A DNA stretch of 64,000 nt from Limnephilus marmoratus (Eukaryota; Arthropoda; Insecta; Trichoptera; Limnephilidae). The notes beneath the pieces are model-generated. The model did not search any database and had not been told where the DNA came from. It saw only the letters and a list, made by a program, of their open reading frames with translations. Within the stretch, counting starts at the first letter, position 1; the number at the start of each line of letters is the position of its first letter. A program made the translations under genes and the position numbers. The stretch is from positions 28,070,734 through 28,134,733 of the forward strand of contig OU862934.1 in assembly GCA_917880885.1 (NCBI GenBank), given 5' to 3'. Positions 20,400 through 30,899 of this stretch are shown in pieces.

Positions 20400-21034
20400 T
20401 GAATATATCTGGACCTGCCCAAAGTGATAAAAACGTATTATTTCCCCCTCCACATGGCGCCGGCTGGAGCTCCTCCTTGGAACCAGCTCGCTCCATGGGG
20501 AGGGGATAGAGCCTCGCTTGAATCTAAAATGTGTGACGTCATCATTCTTGCCGTGAACAGCGCGAAGCTAACATCCATACATTTAACGAAATAACACGCC
20601 AAAACGGTAGCTTGTGCTATACAATATATCTACATATATCTATGTGCACATAGCGAATGTGGGCGTTTCTCCAATGTGCTCGTCGCTGGTTACAGGGGTA
20701 AGTAAATTATGAAACATTTGTAAAAGTGTTTTAACTAAACACGGCAACAAAATATTGCTATGTGTTTTGGGGCGAGTCTTTTTGGGGCGAGCATTTGGCC
20801 TTAGCAAATATGTTATTAACGTGGCAAGCAATTCGCGCTCCCATGTAAAAAGGTCTATTCATTCAAAGCAGATTTTGCTTTTAAGAACTAAATGGTGATA
20901 TTGTAATGCGAGATGCCTATATACTGTCAGATTGATTGTATAACGAATCACAGTCATCTTTCCCCTCTTCGCCCTCCATAGTTTGGTTTTACCCCTCATC
21001 TGTAACTTCTTGTCTATCCATTTGGATGTCTATG
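20400..21034 (+). mobile_element. hAT-like MITE (CATGGACAT family), copy 2
   Basis: Starts CACGGACATATGAATATATC and ends TTTGGATGTCTATG. The exact 8-bp duplication GTTGAGAT lies at 20392-20399 and 21035-21042. It aligns with copy 1 throughout, with a 45-bp extra GC-rich piece near 20460-20510 (GGCGCCGGCTGGAGCTCC). Confidence 0.85.
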
Positions 21035-21169
21035 GTTGAGATAATGTCACAATTATATACATACTCGTATCTTCAACCTGCCGATAAGGACACAATACCA
21101 GGAGCACAGACATGTGATTGGGTTTGTCCATTTGGTTATTATTATGAACATTTATTGCACGGTGACTAA

Positions 21170-21275
21170 TTTCTATAGCATTCAGTATATTATCATCCTT
21201 CCTCTGCCAGTCCCATGCCTCACTGCCACACATCAGGATAGGTACCAGCACTTCATCGTGGACTCCTAACTACGC
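21170..21275 (-). pseudogene. fragment of the (TTAG)n-tailed LINE
   Basis: Minus strand reads LVPILMCGSEAWDWQRKDDN and ILNAIEI, the same block as LVPTLMYGSEAWNWQRKDES in the other copies. Only about 35 codons remain. The surrounding 21043-21303 has nothing else I recognise. Confidence 0.7.
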
Positions 21276-21303
21276 TTATTATTATTAAATTTATTCCTCT
21301 ACT

Positions 21304-21715
21304 AACGGCCAGCGTAGTGCAGCGGTAAGGCGCTTGACTCGCATTCCGAAGGTCGCGGGATCGAATCCCGGCGTGGCAAATAAATTTTATTTAATTAATT
21401 TGTGTATTTCACAATTTATTCATTTAAAATAATATATAGTATATTTGCGGTACGTTCCAGAGTGGAAGATAATCTCAGTATCGCCCTGGTGTAAGACCAC
21501 CATTCAGAATTGAAACGTTGCCTGAAATGGCTTCAGCCGTGTTTGGTGACCAGATCTGAATAACCAGGTACTTCCCCACCTTCCTCTTCCCTATCTCCTT
21601 CCCTCCCCACTACCTTTAGTCTCACAAAATACCCCAATTGGGGATGCCATAGTCTCACTGGCTCCAGACGGGAGCAGTTGGGACTTGGGACTCTTGTGCG
21701 GTATTCATCTAAAAT
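21304..21715 (+). mobile_element. S1 SINE, complete
   Basis: Head AACGGCCAGCGTAGTGCAGC with A-box, B-box GGGATCGAATCCC, body, and terminal CTTGTGCGGTATTCAT. Subtype with GTAGTGCAGCGG rather than GTGGTCTAGCGG in the A-box, as in 56691. Confidence 0.9.
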
Positions 21716-21734
21716 AAGAACGAGTTTCCGGTAT

Positions 21735-21965
21735 TCTTTGCAATGTCACTTAATAAATAAATTGTTTCTCCCTGCGTGTCCTTTCCCATTCGTCTGTTTC
21801 CCCTTCCGCCATCCATTTCCCTCCCATGTCCCTTTCCCCTCAAGCGTTCCCCCTCCATCTTCCTCTTTTCCCACTCCCCTTTCCCGCTTCACCGTCCCAC
21901 CCTCCTCCCGCGTTCCATATATTCAGTCCCAGTACATTCAGTTTTCAAATAATTCGCGTGCCACG
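21735..21965 (+). repeat. C/T-rich dispersed repeat, copy 1
   Basis: CCACTT-AATAAATAAATTG is followed by TTTCTCCCTGCGTGTCCTTT and CCCATTCGTC, then nearly 130 bp of CCCCTTCC-type sequence ending at TTCAGTTTTCAAA. The same order is at 40840-41110. Open frames across it are a by-product of composition. From 21966 to 22500 the sequence is unassigned. Confidence 0.6.
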
Positions 21966-22502
21966 TATTGCAACTTTTTTATTAAAATTTTCATTTTTCA
22001 TATATTAAAAACGTTTATTTTTGTGTATTATAAGAACAATTAATCAAATTTGGTAGCTATTAAAGATACCCATAATTAATTAGTACTTTATAATTAATAA
22101 GTAAATTCATTAATTTAAAAAGTTTATTCGAAAATAGAATTTTGATTGAACAATTAACAATCGATGGTTTGCAAAATATCATTCTAAAACAGTGGCATTT
22201 TTGACAGTTTCGTAAGAGTTTTTGGAATGATTAAAAAACTTTTCAGATGTATTTTCAGGTTGTAATAATACAGAAACCTTTGCGAGGGTGGAAAGAAGGT
22301 ATTTTGAAAGTTTCAAACATTTTGCTTAACATAGAAATACGTAAACAACAGACATACGTGCAAGCTAGCAAACATACACTCATTTTTATAAATTCCTCTA
22401 TGTTGGAGAGCCTCTGCCGTCAGACACTCCATGACATCACCGCTTACAAAAGGAATCGGCTAACAATAAAATATTATACATTCAAAAAGTAACAGTCTAA
22501 TG

Positions 22503-22584
22503 CAGGGAAGTCCAACCTGCGGCCCAATTAAAGTTTTTTTGCAGTCTAAAATGAAGTTTTCAGTTTTCTATGTTTTGGATTTTA
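22503..22584 (+). mobile_element. possible hAT terminus
   Basis: CAGGGAAGTCCAACCTGCGG resembles many hAT termini (CAGGGGTGTCCAACC-type). I did not find its partner end. A second hAT element is inserted 80 bp inside it. Confidence 0.35.
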
Positions 22585-23236
22585 CAGTGGCGGTTCTTCA
22601 CAGGGGAACAATGGGGACCGTCCCCGCCAGTTACACTCAAAACCTACTAAAGGAAAAGGAAATAACAGTCGATGCGTTGTCTTCACCAAAATGAATGAAT
22701 TCTTTAAACATAAAAGTAATTAACATTTGCAGAAATAAAATACAAATAATTATTCCGGATGATTTTAATAAGACCCTACGCGCGTACAGCGAACAATGTA
22801 CGGAGCACAAAACAGCGGGTCAATTTCTCAGTGCGCAGAATCTAATGCGCACTTGGGGGACGATCCGAAGTATCCCCATACTTTCCTTGTGTTGTTTCGC
22901 GATCGTATGCAACTGCGCATGCGCAGTCGTATGTGAATTCAAATACCCGCGGGGACAATTCTTTGGATCCCCACAGAAACATTTGTTTGCGAAGTTTCGG
23001 GTTTGATAATAATTTTGCAAGATAAAGCTTTATTTTTATTATACTATATTGTAAATTGGCATATATCTTTGGATATTTTATATTATTTTGTGTTTAGATA
23101 TCCGACTAGCATGATTAGTCCATAAAATATTTTTTTGAGAAATTTTATATTATATTCTACGGGTGGTGAGATTGCGGTATAGTACGTAAAAAAAATATCG
23201 ATCCCCACCACTAAAAAAGTGCTCGAGCCGCCACTG
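22585..23236. mobile_element. hAT element, 652 bp
   Basis: Ends CAGTGGCGGTTC and GAGCCGCCACTG are inverted. The flanks GGATTTTA (22577-22584) and GGATTTTG (23237-23244) are an 8-bp duplication with one mismatch. Near the ends are matching GGGGACCGTCCCC and GATCCCCACCACT motifs. A 103-codon open stretch inside (22695-23006) has no DDE motif, so the element is non-autonomous. Confidence 0.75.
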
Positions 23237-23337
23237 GGATTTTGGTTTACATTATATTTTGTGAAATTAGAACATTCTTGTTATTAGATCTAGGACTATC
23301 TAGGGTTTTCGATTTATTGCTTGAAAAGCGCATAACA

Positions 23338-23662
23338 ATTTGGGAGGCGGGAATGGGTACCTTTATTGGTTAACCAACGCCTCTGCCATAGGTCACCCCA
23401 AGCGGTTAGTTTAGGTTTGGTGGTACGTTTGGTGATTTAACAGGGGTGCCCGTGTTCAAGAGATGAGGTTTGTCTAGGTCTTGGAGGTGGATGACCAGGA
23501 CAGACTGAACCCCAGATTCCTACCCACCCCTTTTCCTTCCCAGAACTCTCTTCTCCTTCCTTTCCCTAAAAAAACCCTCCATACGGCATCCCAAAAGATG
23601 ACATAGGTCCTCAGGGAAATTATTTTCCACAGGGCCTCCTGTGTGGAGCTCATTTAAAAAAA
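23338..23662 (+). mobile_element. S2 repeat
   Basis: Sense copy from TTTGGGAGGCGGGAATGGGT to GTGTGGAGCTCATTTAAAAA. The palindrome near the 3' end is partly decayed (CCTCAGGG...CAGGGCCTCC). Confidence 0.75.
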
Positions 23663-23747
23663 AATCACCGTTATATGAATTTATTTTCGCAATAATTCCA
23701 ACCAGTATGTTTTTTTCGCACATTTATCGGAAGATCGATTTTTTTTA

Positions 23748-24480
23748 CGTTAGCTGCACTCAGGAGGAGGCCTTGAGGAAAATATCTTCCCTCAAGGCCT
23801 ATGTCGTTATTGTGGATGCTGTGTTGAGGTTATTTATTATTTTTTTTACATGAGCTCCACACAGGAGGCCCTGAGGAAAAATATTTCCCTCATGCCCTAT
23901 GTCATCTTTGGGGATGCTGTGTGAGATTTTTTTTAGGGAAAGGAAGGAGTGGAGAGTTCTGGGAAGGAAAAGGGTTTAACGGATGGGTAGGAATCTAGGG
24001 TTCAGTGTGTGCTGGTCATCTGAATCACCAAACGTAGCGAATCACTTGGGGTGACCTATGGCAGAGGTGTCGGTTATCCAATAAAGGTTCCCGGGGCGGC
24101 GGTACCCATTCCCGCCTCCCAAATTGAAAGTAAAGGAAGGAGAGGAAGTTCTAAGAAGGATAAGGTATGATGGGTAGATAGGAATTTGGGGGTCAGTCGG
24201 TCAAGGAGTGACGGACGTGTGAATCTATCCTTCCCACTGCGGTGCAAGGCTATGTTCCGAAATAGTTCTGCTTGAGAGGTCACAAGGTATCCATCAACCT
24301 GTCACTCCCGATCCGGCTTGCCACACAGCTGGTGAGTGGACAAATCTCACCCCATGAACCCGGGCACTGCTGCTAAGTCACCAAACGTAGCGCACCACCT
24401 GGGGTGACCCATGGCAGAGGTGTTGGTTATTCAACAAATAGTTTCCAGGGCGGCGGTACCCACACCCGCCTCCCAAATTG
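23748..24480 (-). mobile_element. cluster of three S2 copies
   Basis: 23748-23845 is a 3' fragment, 23846-24122 a short-form copy and 24120-24480 a long-form copy. The long form has about 100 extra bases (CTCCCACTGCGGTGCAAGGC, TCTCCCGATCCGGCCTGCC type). In the first fragment the stem reads GGCCTTGAGG/CCTCAAGGCC: both strands changed so pairing is kept. Confidence 0.7.
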
Positions 24481-25145
24481 CATTGCAATGAATGCAACTG
24501 ACCTAATTTTAATAAGTGGAGGGTGAGTGCAAAGGACACACATGGGAGCATGTATAGTTAGTTGATACCTTCTAGCATTGAAGGTCGCGGTTTCACCACA
24601 ATAGCATTTTGGACACCGAATTACCGGTAAAAATTAACGGTAATATTGTCCATTTATCTGTATTCGTGGACGGATATTTTTTTGGACCATCAAACGATTT
24701 GGGTTGGGCGCCCATGGTCTAATGGGCAATGTTGTTTGTACCGAGTCGGGTCAGTAAAGATAAACGATCCGAGTCTTTTAAAAACAGACATTTATCTCGT
24801 AATTAATTAATGGACACTATTTTAAATGGGTTAATTATCTGTGTACTATTTGCAATATTTATTATCTTTTATTTATTTATATTTTGTGTCCGTTTTATCT
24901 TTTTTTTAATGATTTATTTTATTGAATGTTTTTGTCTGGGTCGTAATGTGTTTTGAATGCTTTTATTTCTTCATTATCAGTTGTAATTTGTTGAAGAAGG
25001 CTTCTCAGAGTTGTCTCTATTGTGAAAATTGAAAGGAAATGGGAAGAGGAAGGTTTGGAAGTGTCTGCCTATTCATATTTAATCACTAAAAACACTTACC
25101 TTCAGTTCAAGGGGTTTCGGTGAGGCTCACCAAAATATTATTTTT
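24481..25145. other. unassigned sequence
   Basis: AT-rich. Includes GGGCGCCCATGGTCTAATGG near 24700, which looks tRNA-like but has no second half. No ORF with a motif. Confidence 0.35.
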
Positions 25146-25150
25146 AAAAA

Positions 25151-25375
25151 TCAGAGTGTGCAATTCACACGCGGTAGAAGTGAAACCTTCAGAAAACTAA
25201 AGTAGACAAGAGTGGGTAGGTTACGAAGCACCGCACAAAGAAGAGGCCGATTATACTATCTCATTCTCTCGCAGGCTAAAATCCTATAGATGTATGCTTT
25301 GTCTCTTTTTGGTGTCGCTATTTTTCGTTTCATCGAGTTTCTATTCACAACGGTGCTAAAGAATTTTTCACTTCA
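25151..25375 (-). mobile_element. H-family Helentron-like element
   Basis: Reverse copy: TCAGAGTGTGCAATTCACAC at the left is the terminal hairpin, GCGGTAGAAGTGAAACCTTC the subterminal repeat, and TTTTTCACTTCAAAAATT the 5' end at the right. It is flanked by T/A runs. Confidence 0.6.
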
Positions 25376-25442
25376 AAAATTCTTACGGTAAGGCTTTTCC
25401 TATTTATTCATTTCCCCGACTTTACGCAGAGTTTTTCGGAAA

Positions 25443-25801
25443 GGGGCCATTCATTTATTACGTAAGACGATTTCGGGGGGAGTGGGGTCGACCATGTCTT
25501 CTTTTTTCTTACATGGGGGTGGGAGGGAGTCTCGATAGTTCTTACGTAAAATCACAAAAATGCGCAAAGTTAAAATTATACTTTGAAAAAGCGCGGGGAA
25601 CCGCGCGAGTGCCGAGGTTCGCTCGGATGCGTATAGGTAAACGATTTCCATTTCCATGGCAACGAACCCGCGCAAATAAATATTAAAACAAACCAAACGT
25701 GTATTTATTTTTTCCTTTAGATTCTTACGTAATAAATATTAAACAGGGGGGAGGGGGTCGAAAACTAGCAAAATTCGTCTTACGTAATAAATGAATGGCC
25801 C
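25443..25801. mobile_element. MITE with 27-bp perfect inverted ends
   Basis: GGGCCATTCATTTATTACGT then AAGACGA at 25444-25470 and its exact complement at 25775-25801. Subterminal sequences are G-rich (GGGGGGAGTGGGGTCG; GGGGGGAGGGGGTCG, same strand). I could not see a clear target duplication, so the superfamily is open. A GC-rich segment (GCGCGGGGAACCGCGCGAG) lies in the middle. A second, broken copy is at 39490-40023. Confidence 0.75.
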
Positions 25802-26069
25802 AAAATCAGATGCAGATAATTAGTAATTTTCCGCTTATTTTGAAGTGTGCAAAATTTCATCAAGAAGTATCAACATTCTGCTTTAAGTGGTGCGAAAAGG
25901 GAATGGGAGGTTTCGAAATTTTGTATAATCATTTGGTATAGTCGCCTAACTCTTGTTGTTTTGAAAATCAAGTGTGCAAAATTTCATCAATCTCGGAATA
26001 AAACTGTAGATTTACATAAAAAACAAAAGAAGCGCCGCCATACTTTATATTGTATACGTTTGTTTACAT
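25802..26069. other. unassigned sequence
   Basis: Contains the phrase GTGCAAAATTTCATCAA twice (about 25848 and 25975), a diverged direct duplication. No ORF motif. Confidence 0.35.
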
Positions 26070-26709
26070 TAACTCCACACAGAAGGCCCTGAAGAAAATA
26101 ATTCCCCTTAGGGCCTATGTCATCTTTGGTGATGCTTTGTCTTTTTAGAAAAGTAAGCAGAATAATCTGGGGTCAATGTGTCCAGGAGTAACGGATGTTC
26201 CAACCCTCCCACTGCGGTGCAAAGCAATGTTCCGAAAGAGTATCTACTGCTGGAGATATCAAAATGTCTCCAAGTGGTTCGCTACGTTTGTTGATTTAGC
26301 AAGGGGTGCCCGGGTTCATGGGGTGAGGTTTGTCTAGGTCTTGGAGGCGGATGACCGAGATACACTGAACCCCAGATTCCTACCCACCCCCCAAACCCTT
26401 TTCCTTCCCAGAATTCTCCTCTCCTTGCTTTCCTTAAAAAACCTCCACACAGCATCCCCGAAGATGACATAGGCCCTGAGGGAAATTATTTTTCTCGGGG
26501 TCTACTGTGTGGAGCTCATGTAATAAAAAAAATAAAAAAATCAACCTTTCCCGATTCTGGGCCGACGCATCCGCCGCCAAGACCCGGACAAACCTCACCC
26601 CATGAACCGGGCATCTCTGCTAAATCACCAAATTTAGCGAATCGCTTGGAATGACCTATGACAGAGATGTTGGTTCCTATAAATGGCACCCATACCCGCT
26701 TCCCAAATT
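26070..26709. mobile_element. three S2 pieces in alternating orientation
   Basis: 26070-26280 is minus, 26281-26528 plus, 26550-26709 minus. The first two meet head-to-head at 26281, which could have arisen by inversion or by insertion of one copy into another. The plus piece keeps its poly-A tail (TCATGTAATAAAAAAAATAA). Confidence 0.65.
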
Positions 26710-26781
26710 TAAAATAAAAGATATACCATAGATATATTAATATGTTTGTATGTATCAATTATCTATATTGCTTTTAATAAC

Positions 26782-27200
26782 GACATGTCCTCCGTAGTCC
26801 AGTGGGTAAGACTCTTGACTCACAATCCGGAGGTCGCGGGTTCGAACCCGGCATGCGCAAATAAATTTTATTTGATTAATTTGTGTTATTTCACAATTAA
26901 TTCATTTAAAATAATATATAGTATATTTGCGGCATGTTCCAGAGTGGAAGATACTATCAGTATCGCCCTGGTGTAAGACCACCATTCAGAATTGAAACGT
27001 TGCTTGAAAATGGCTTTAGCCGTGATTAGTGACCAGATCTGAATAGCCAGGTACTTCCCAACCTTCTTCTTCCCCACCTCCTTCCCCTCCCCACTACCTT
27101 CAGCCTCACAACATACCCCAATTGGGGATGCCATAGTCTCACTGGCTCCAGACGGGAGGCAGTTGAGATTCTTGTGCGGTATTCACTGTAAAAAAAAAAA
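26782..27200 (+). mobile_element. S1 SINE, subtype B
   Basis: Head CCTCCGTAGTCCAGTGGGTA with B-box GGGTTCGAACCCG, then GCATGCGCAAATAAATTTTA. This head differs from the GGCCGGCG type and is shared with 29391 and 62705. The body is the same, ending GTGCGGTATTCACTGTAAAA. Confidence 0.85.
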
Positions 27201-27306
27201 TGTCCAGTCACAAGAGTAAAAACAGCGTTTAATTTTTTTTAAATGTATTTGTTTAATATGAACATATTTAAAATCCACTGAAATTAAAAACCATGTTTTA
27301 TTTGTA

Positions 27307-27764
27307 CAAGGTGACGCAAAAGTCATCACCCTATCGGAAGATGCCATAATTTTTGCAAATGGCGGCAAATGTCAGTTCTGCTTTGACATTTGTGAAGTAA
27401 ACAGACACGTCAACAAGACATGAATCGCTATACTCCTCAAGAACGTGGAAATTTTTTTGAAAAAACGCATTTCCGTGTCGCCTTATTTCTCGTTTTGGTG
27501 ATTTGCATTGGCCGGCAAGATCTCCCGATTTTGTGGGGTTTCTTGAAGTCACCAAGCCTCAGACTCTTGAAGTCTTCAAAGAGAATATCCGTCAAGAACG
27601 CGAGAACCTATAGCCGGAACCTATGGCCGATATCATTTTGTCGACTTAATGAAAAAAAAATAAGATATCAAATAAACACAATCCAAAAACAAAACCAAAA
27701 TTTTTCATTTTAAAAAAAAAAATACAGCCAAAGAACATCAGGTGACAACTTTTGCGCCACCTTG
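27307..27764 (-). mobile_element. mariner-like MITE with transposase ends, 458 bp
   Basis: TA, then CAAGGTGACGCAAAAGTCAT at the left. The right end is inverted CAAGGTGGCGCAAAAGTTGT, then TA (27305-27306, 27765-27766). Inside, MNRYTPQERG (plus frame from 27420) looks like a transposase start, and near 27530 GFLKSPSL, EVFKENI-like sequence and EREPIAGTYGRYHFVDLMKK resemble the C-terminus. The catalytic middle is deleted. Orientation of the ORF remains is plus; the strand is therefore only nominal. Confidence 0.75.
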
Positions 27765-27766
27765 TA

Positions 27767-28109
27767 TTATAATAATATAATTAATATTTTTGAACTGTAA
27801 ATGTTCGCTTACTTAATTTTAATAAATTATTAAATTTTATAAACTGTTTTAATTGGCAACGTGGTATGATAACCAGAATTTTAAAAGTTGGTTCAATGAC
27901 ATTAATTTTTTACTGTAAAATTCACATAAAGATCCGGAAAATTCGCTTGTATGAAATATTATGCGTATTACAACCAAGTGTCCCGATTGCCCAGAGTCAA
28001 AAGAAACGACCCTTTCTCATGTAACAAATGTCAACCGTGTACAAATGTTGGAAGCGTATCCCAACTATTTAAGTTGACGCCAGTTAATCAGAGTATCTTC
28101 CGTTGAAAT
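27767..28109. other. unassigned AT-rich sequence
   Basis: No ORF motif and no repeat ends seen. Confidence 0.4.
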
Positions 28110-28390
28110 CATCATCATCTTCACTACTGGCTCTACAACCCCTGGTGGGTCTTGGCCTCCTCAAGAGTCTTCCTCCACTCATCTCGATTTTGTGCCAGCT
28201 CTCTCCAGTTTAGAAGCTCCAAGATAGATTTGTCTTTGAGGACGTTGTCGCTCCATCTTAATCTTGGTCTTCCCAAGCTCCTTCGCCCTATTGGTCTTGA
28301 GTTCAGCAGGGAGTTGGTCTTGGTGCTTGATGCTCGGTCATTCTCTCCACATGACCCAGCCACCGAAGTCTTCCCAGTTTTATAAATTTT
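28110..28390 (-). pseudogene. RTE-like LINE C-terminal fragment
   Basis: The minus frame reads GRRSLGRPRLRWSDNVLKDK and SILELLNWRELAQNRDEWRK, then TLEEAKTHQGL and a stop. GRPxxRWxDxVxxDL...NWxxxAxDRxxWR is a typical C-terminus of RTE-type LINEs. Only the last 75 codons remain, so it is heavily 5'-truncated. Confidence 0.75.
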
Positions 28391-28521
28391 GCGACGTTTA
28401 GCTCCTTAAATAAAGTATAGAGTTCATTGTTGTACTTTCATAGAAATACCAGTATAATAAGGACAACGTTCACACCTTCTAGTCCTCGTTCTACCGGCAT
28501 TTTAATGGAAGATGCTATTTC

Positions 28522-28916
28522 TACGTTAGGTCCACACAGAAGACCCTGAGGAAAGGGCCTATGTCATTTTAGAGGATATCGTGTAAAGAGTCTTTTTAGG
28601 TAAAGGATGGAGAGAAAATTCTAGGAAGGATAAAGGTATGATGGGACAAACGATTCCATCCCTCCCACTGCGGTGCAAGCCGATATTCAGACAGAGCCCT
28701 GCTGAAGAGGTCGATGGGTCTCCCTCAAACAATCTCCCGATCTGGCCTGCCACGCAGTTGTCTGGCCTGCCATGCAGACGTATCCGCCACTAAGACCCGG
28801 ACAAACCTCACCCCATTAACCCGGGTACCCCTGCTAATTCACCAACATGGCAGAGGTCTTGTTTCTCCAATAAATGGTTTCCGGAGCGGCGGTACCCATA
28901 TCTGCCTCCAAAATTG
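28522..28916 (-). mobile_element. S2 repeat, long form
   Basis: Starts CTTCTGTGTGGAC-side at 28522 and ends GCCTCCAAAATT at 28916. Includes the long-form segment CCCTCCCACTGCGGTGCAAG. Confidence 0.7.
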
Positions 28917-29390
28917 ATTCCTAAATAAACAAAAAATTCAAACGCGTGTTTTTAAATTCGGGCGAAACCGGGTAGCAACTAGTGCGCTATTCTTGTATTC
29001 AACAGTTGTTTAAAAGATTTTTGGTTTTCGTTATTTCGTATAAAACCATTAACTACACAAATAATGAAGTTCTGGTAGACAGAACAAGAATATATTTAAT
29101 GCTTTATAAATCTTGGTTTTTTTGGCTTTGTTCATTATCTGATCAACGACCTTTGTCTTGTCTTCAAATTTATGAAGATCGGTTGCTTCGAGGCGAAGAG
29201 TAATTATTGTAAAAAATTGGTTTTTAGCTTGTATTCAACAAGGCGTACTATTTTTTTAAATTCATACAATGAAAAATTGTTTTTATGTGAATTGAGATAC
29301 TTAATAACTCCAAGTAGAGTGCTGTTTGTTTCTAATTTCAGATTATCTTCTTTCTATCCATCTATTTATCTAACTACTATTACCTTACTT
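28917..29390. other. unassigned sequence
   Basis: Open stretches on the plus strand (28982-29203 and 29172-29510) carry no recognisable motif, and the second runs into a SINE. I do not call a gene. Confidence 0.35.
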
Positions 29391-29765
29391 GACGGCCTCC
29401 GTGGTCGAGGGGTAAGACTCTCGACTCACAATGAGAAAGTCGCGAGTTCGAACCCGGCATGCGCAAATAAATTTTATTTGATGAATTTGTGGTATTTCGC
29501 AATTAATTAATGAAAAATAATACATAGTATATTTGCGGCATGTTCCAGAGTGGAAGATACTCTCAGTATCGCACTGGTGTAAGACCACCATTCAGAATCA
29601 AAACGTTGCTTTAAATGGCTTTAGGCGAGTTTGGTGATCAGATCTCAATAGTAACGTCCCCATCTCATTCCCCTCTCTAATACCTTCAGCCTCATAACAT
29701 ACCCCAATTGGGGATGCCATAGTCTCACTGGCTCCTGACGAAACAATTGGGACTCTTGTGCAAGA
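29391..29765 (+). mobile_element. S1 SINE, subtype B
   Basis: GACGGCCTCCGTGGTCGAGG head, B-box GCGAGTTCGAACCCG, body, CACTGGCTCCTGACG and GACTCTTGTGC end. The terminal GGTATTCA is lost. Confidence 0.85.
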
Positions 29766-29799
29766 AAGACGTATTCCATGAAATATTTTCCGATTTTTT

Positions 29800-30125
29800 A
29801 TCTGTGAACATTATGAATTTAATCTTTCCTTAAAATGTATAATGATTTATCGTTCATGAGTGTTAAAAATAAAAGTGGACCCAATTGGCAGCCCTGTGAG
29901 ACGCCACATATAATTTTTACGACGTTCTTTAAGGCAATGTATGGCTACTGCTTCAGATCTTTAGTTTGTATAAGATGGAAGCTAACTTAATAAATCGGCG
30001 TTGACACAAATTGATAGTAATTTGTTTGGATAGTTGGAGTGGTTAACTTTTTTGAAAGCTTTTAATAAATCAATATCAGTTTTATCTTTACTGGGGTTCG
30101 TTTATCCATTGCAGCTTGAATGTAA
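29800..30125 (-). pseudogene. LINE reverse transcriptase fragment
   Basis: On the minus strand: DLLKAFKKVNHSNYPNKLLS, with ICVNADLLS, then after frame changes CGVSQGCQLGPLLFLTLMND. These are the RT blocks D-x-x-KAF-x-x-V-x-H and G-V-x-Q-G-x-x-L-G-P-L-L-F of Jockey/CR1-like LINEs; the first catalytic Asp block has LLKAF where DxKKAF is usual. Several frameshifts. It is unlike the LINE at 30.9 kb in orientation and sequence. Confidence 0.7.
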
Positions 30126-30164
30126 AAAAACTGAATTTAATTCAGCTAACAAGTTAAAATAATA

Positions 30165-30225
30165 GTTATTGATTCTGGGGCGGTACGAAGTTCGCCGGGT
30201 CAGCTAGTAATAATAATAATAATAT
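30165..30225 (-). repeat. dispersed repeat end, GGGTCAGCTAGT followed by (TAA)n
   Basis: GAAGTTCGCCGGGTCAGCTA followed by GTAATAATAATAATAAT. The same type of end (GCCGCGGGAAAAAGCTAGT, 35962-35982; AACTAGCCGGTACCCGG at 40840; GCTAGCTGGGATACCCGCC at 47422) recurs in the window. The element type is not decided. 30226-30850 holds nothing else I recognise. Confidence 0.5.
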
Positions 30226-30899
30226 GATCAAGATGTCGATCTAGTTTTCCGTTTGTAGATACCAATGGCTTTCCAGACACAGTGTATTTTGTTGCAGCCC
30301 TATCTGTTGAACCAATCAAACCAATAATAAAATTATTGCCGATTTCGCGAAATCTTGACATTTCGCTTCAGTCGCTTTTTCGTATATTTATTACCTAGCG
30401 TAAAAAACTTGTTTTTGCATAATTTCCTAAAATACCATTTAAAGATTTAGGTGTGACCTGAATGATCCACGGAGGCTTATCAAAGTGTTGATAAAGTGTA
30501 TTAAGATATGAGATAAAGCTTTGGTATATTTGGGTTGTTTAAATATTATATGTTTCTTGTACATAGTGCTTGAACAAGGAGAGGAAATCTAAATTGGTTA
30601 TTTTGTTTGTTTTGTCAGATGTTACAATCATAGACAATCGAAGCAAGGGATGGGTCATAAATCATAAACCATTATAAGTATTGCACCGCGCGCAATTCGA
30701 CATACATCCACAAATATTCGTAAACATCTTAAAACATTCACGAAATTCCAAAAACGTCCACAAATATTGTGGATATAGGATTATACGTGTAGTTTCAACA
30801 TCCTTCAACAGATGTCGTTGGTATATTTAATTTTTAGATGTCCCAAGAGATATCAGTTAAGTAGGACTTCAGAAGAGTGTCGACTATCGTAGTTCGTGC

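Noticed and set aside
21678..22043. Pro/Ser-rich 121-codon frame
   Set aside because: Produced by the C/T-rich dispersed repeat, also present at 40.8-41.1 kb.
22695..23006. 103-codon frame as an hAT transposase
   Set aside because: No zinc finger, DDE or dimerisation block could be seen; treated as non-coding interior.
24690..24780. tRNA-like phrase GGGCGCCCATGGTCTAATGG
   Set aside because: No matching acceptor, anticodon or T arm follows.
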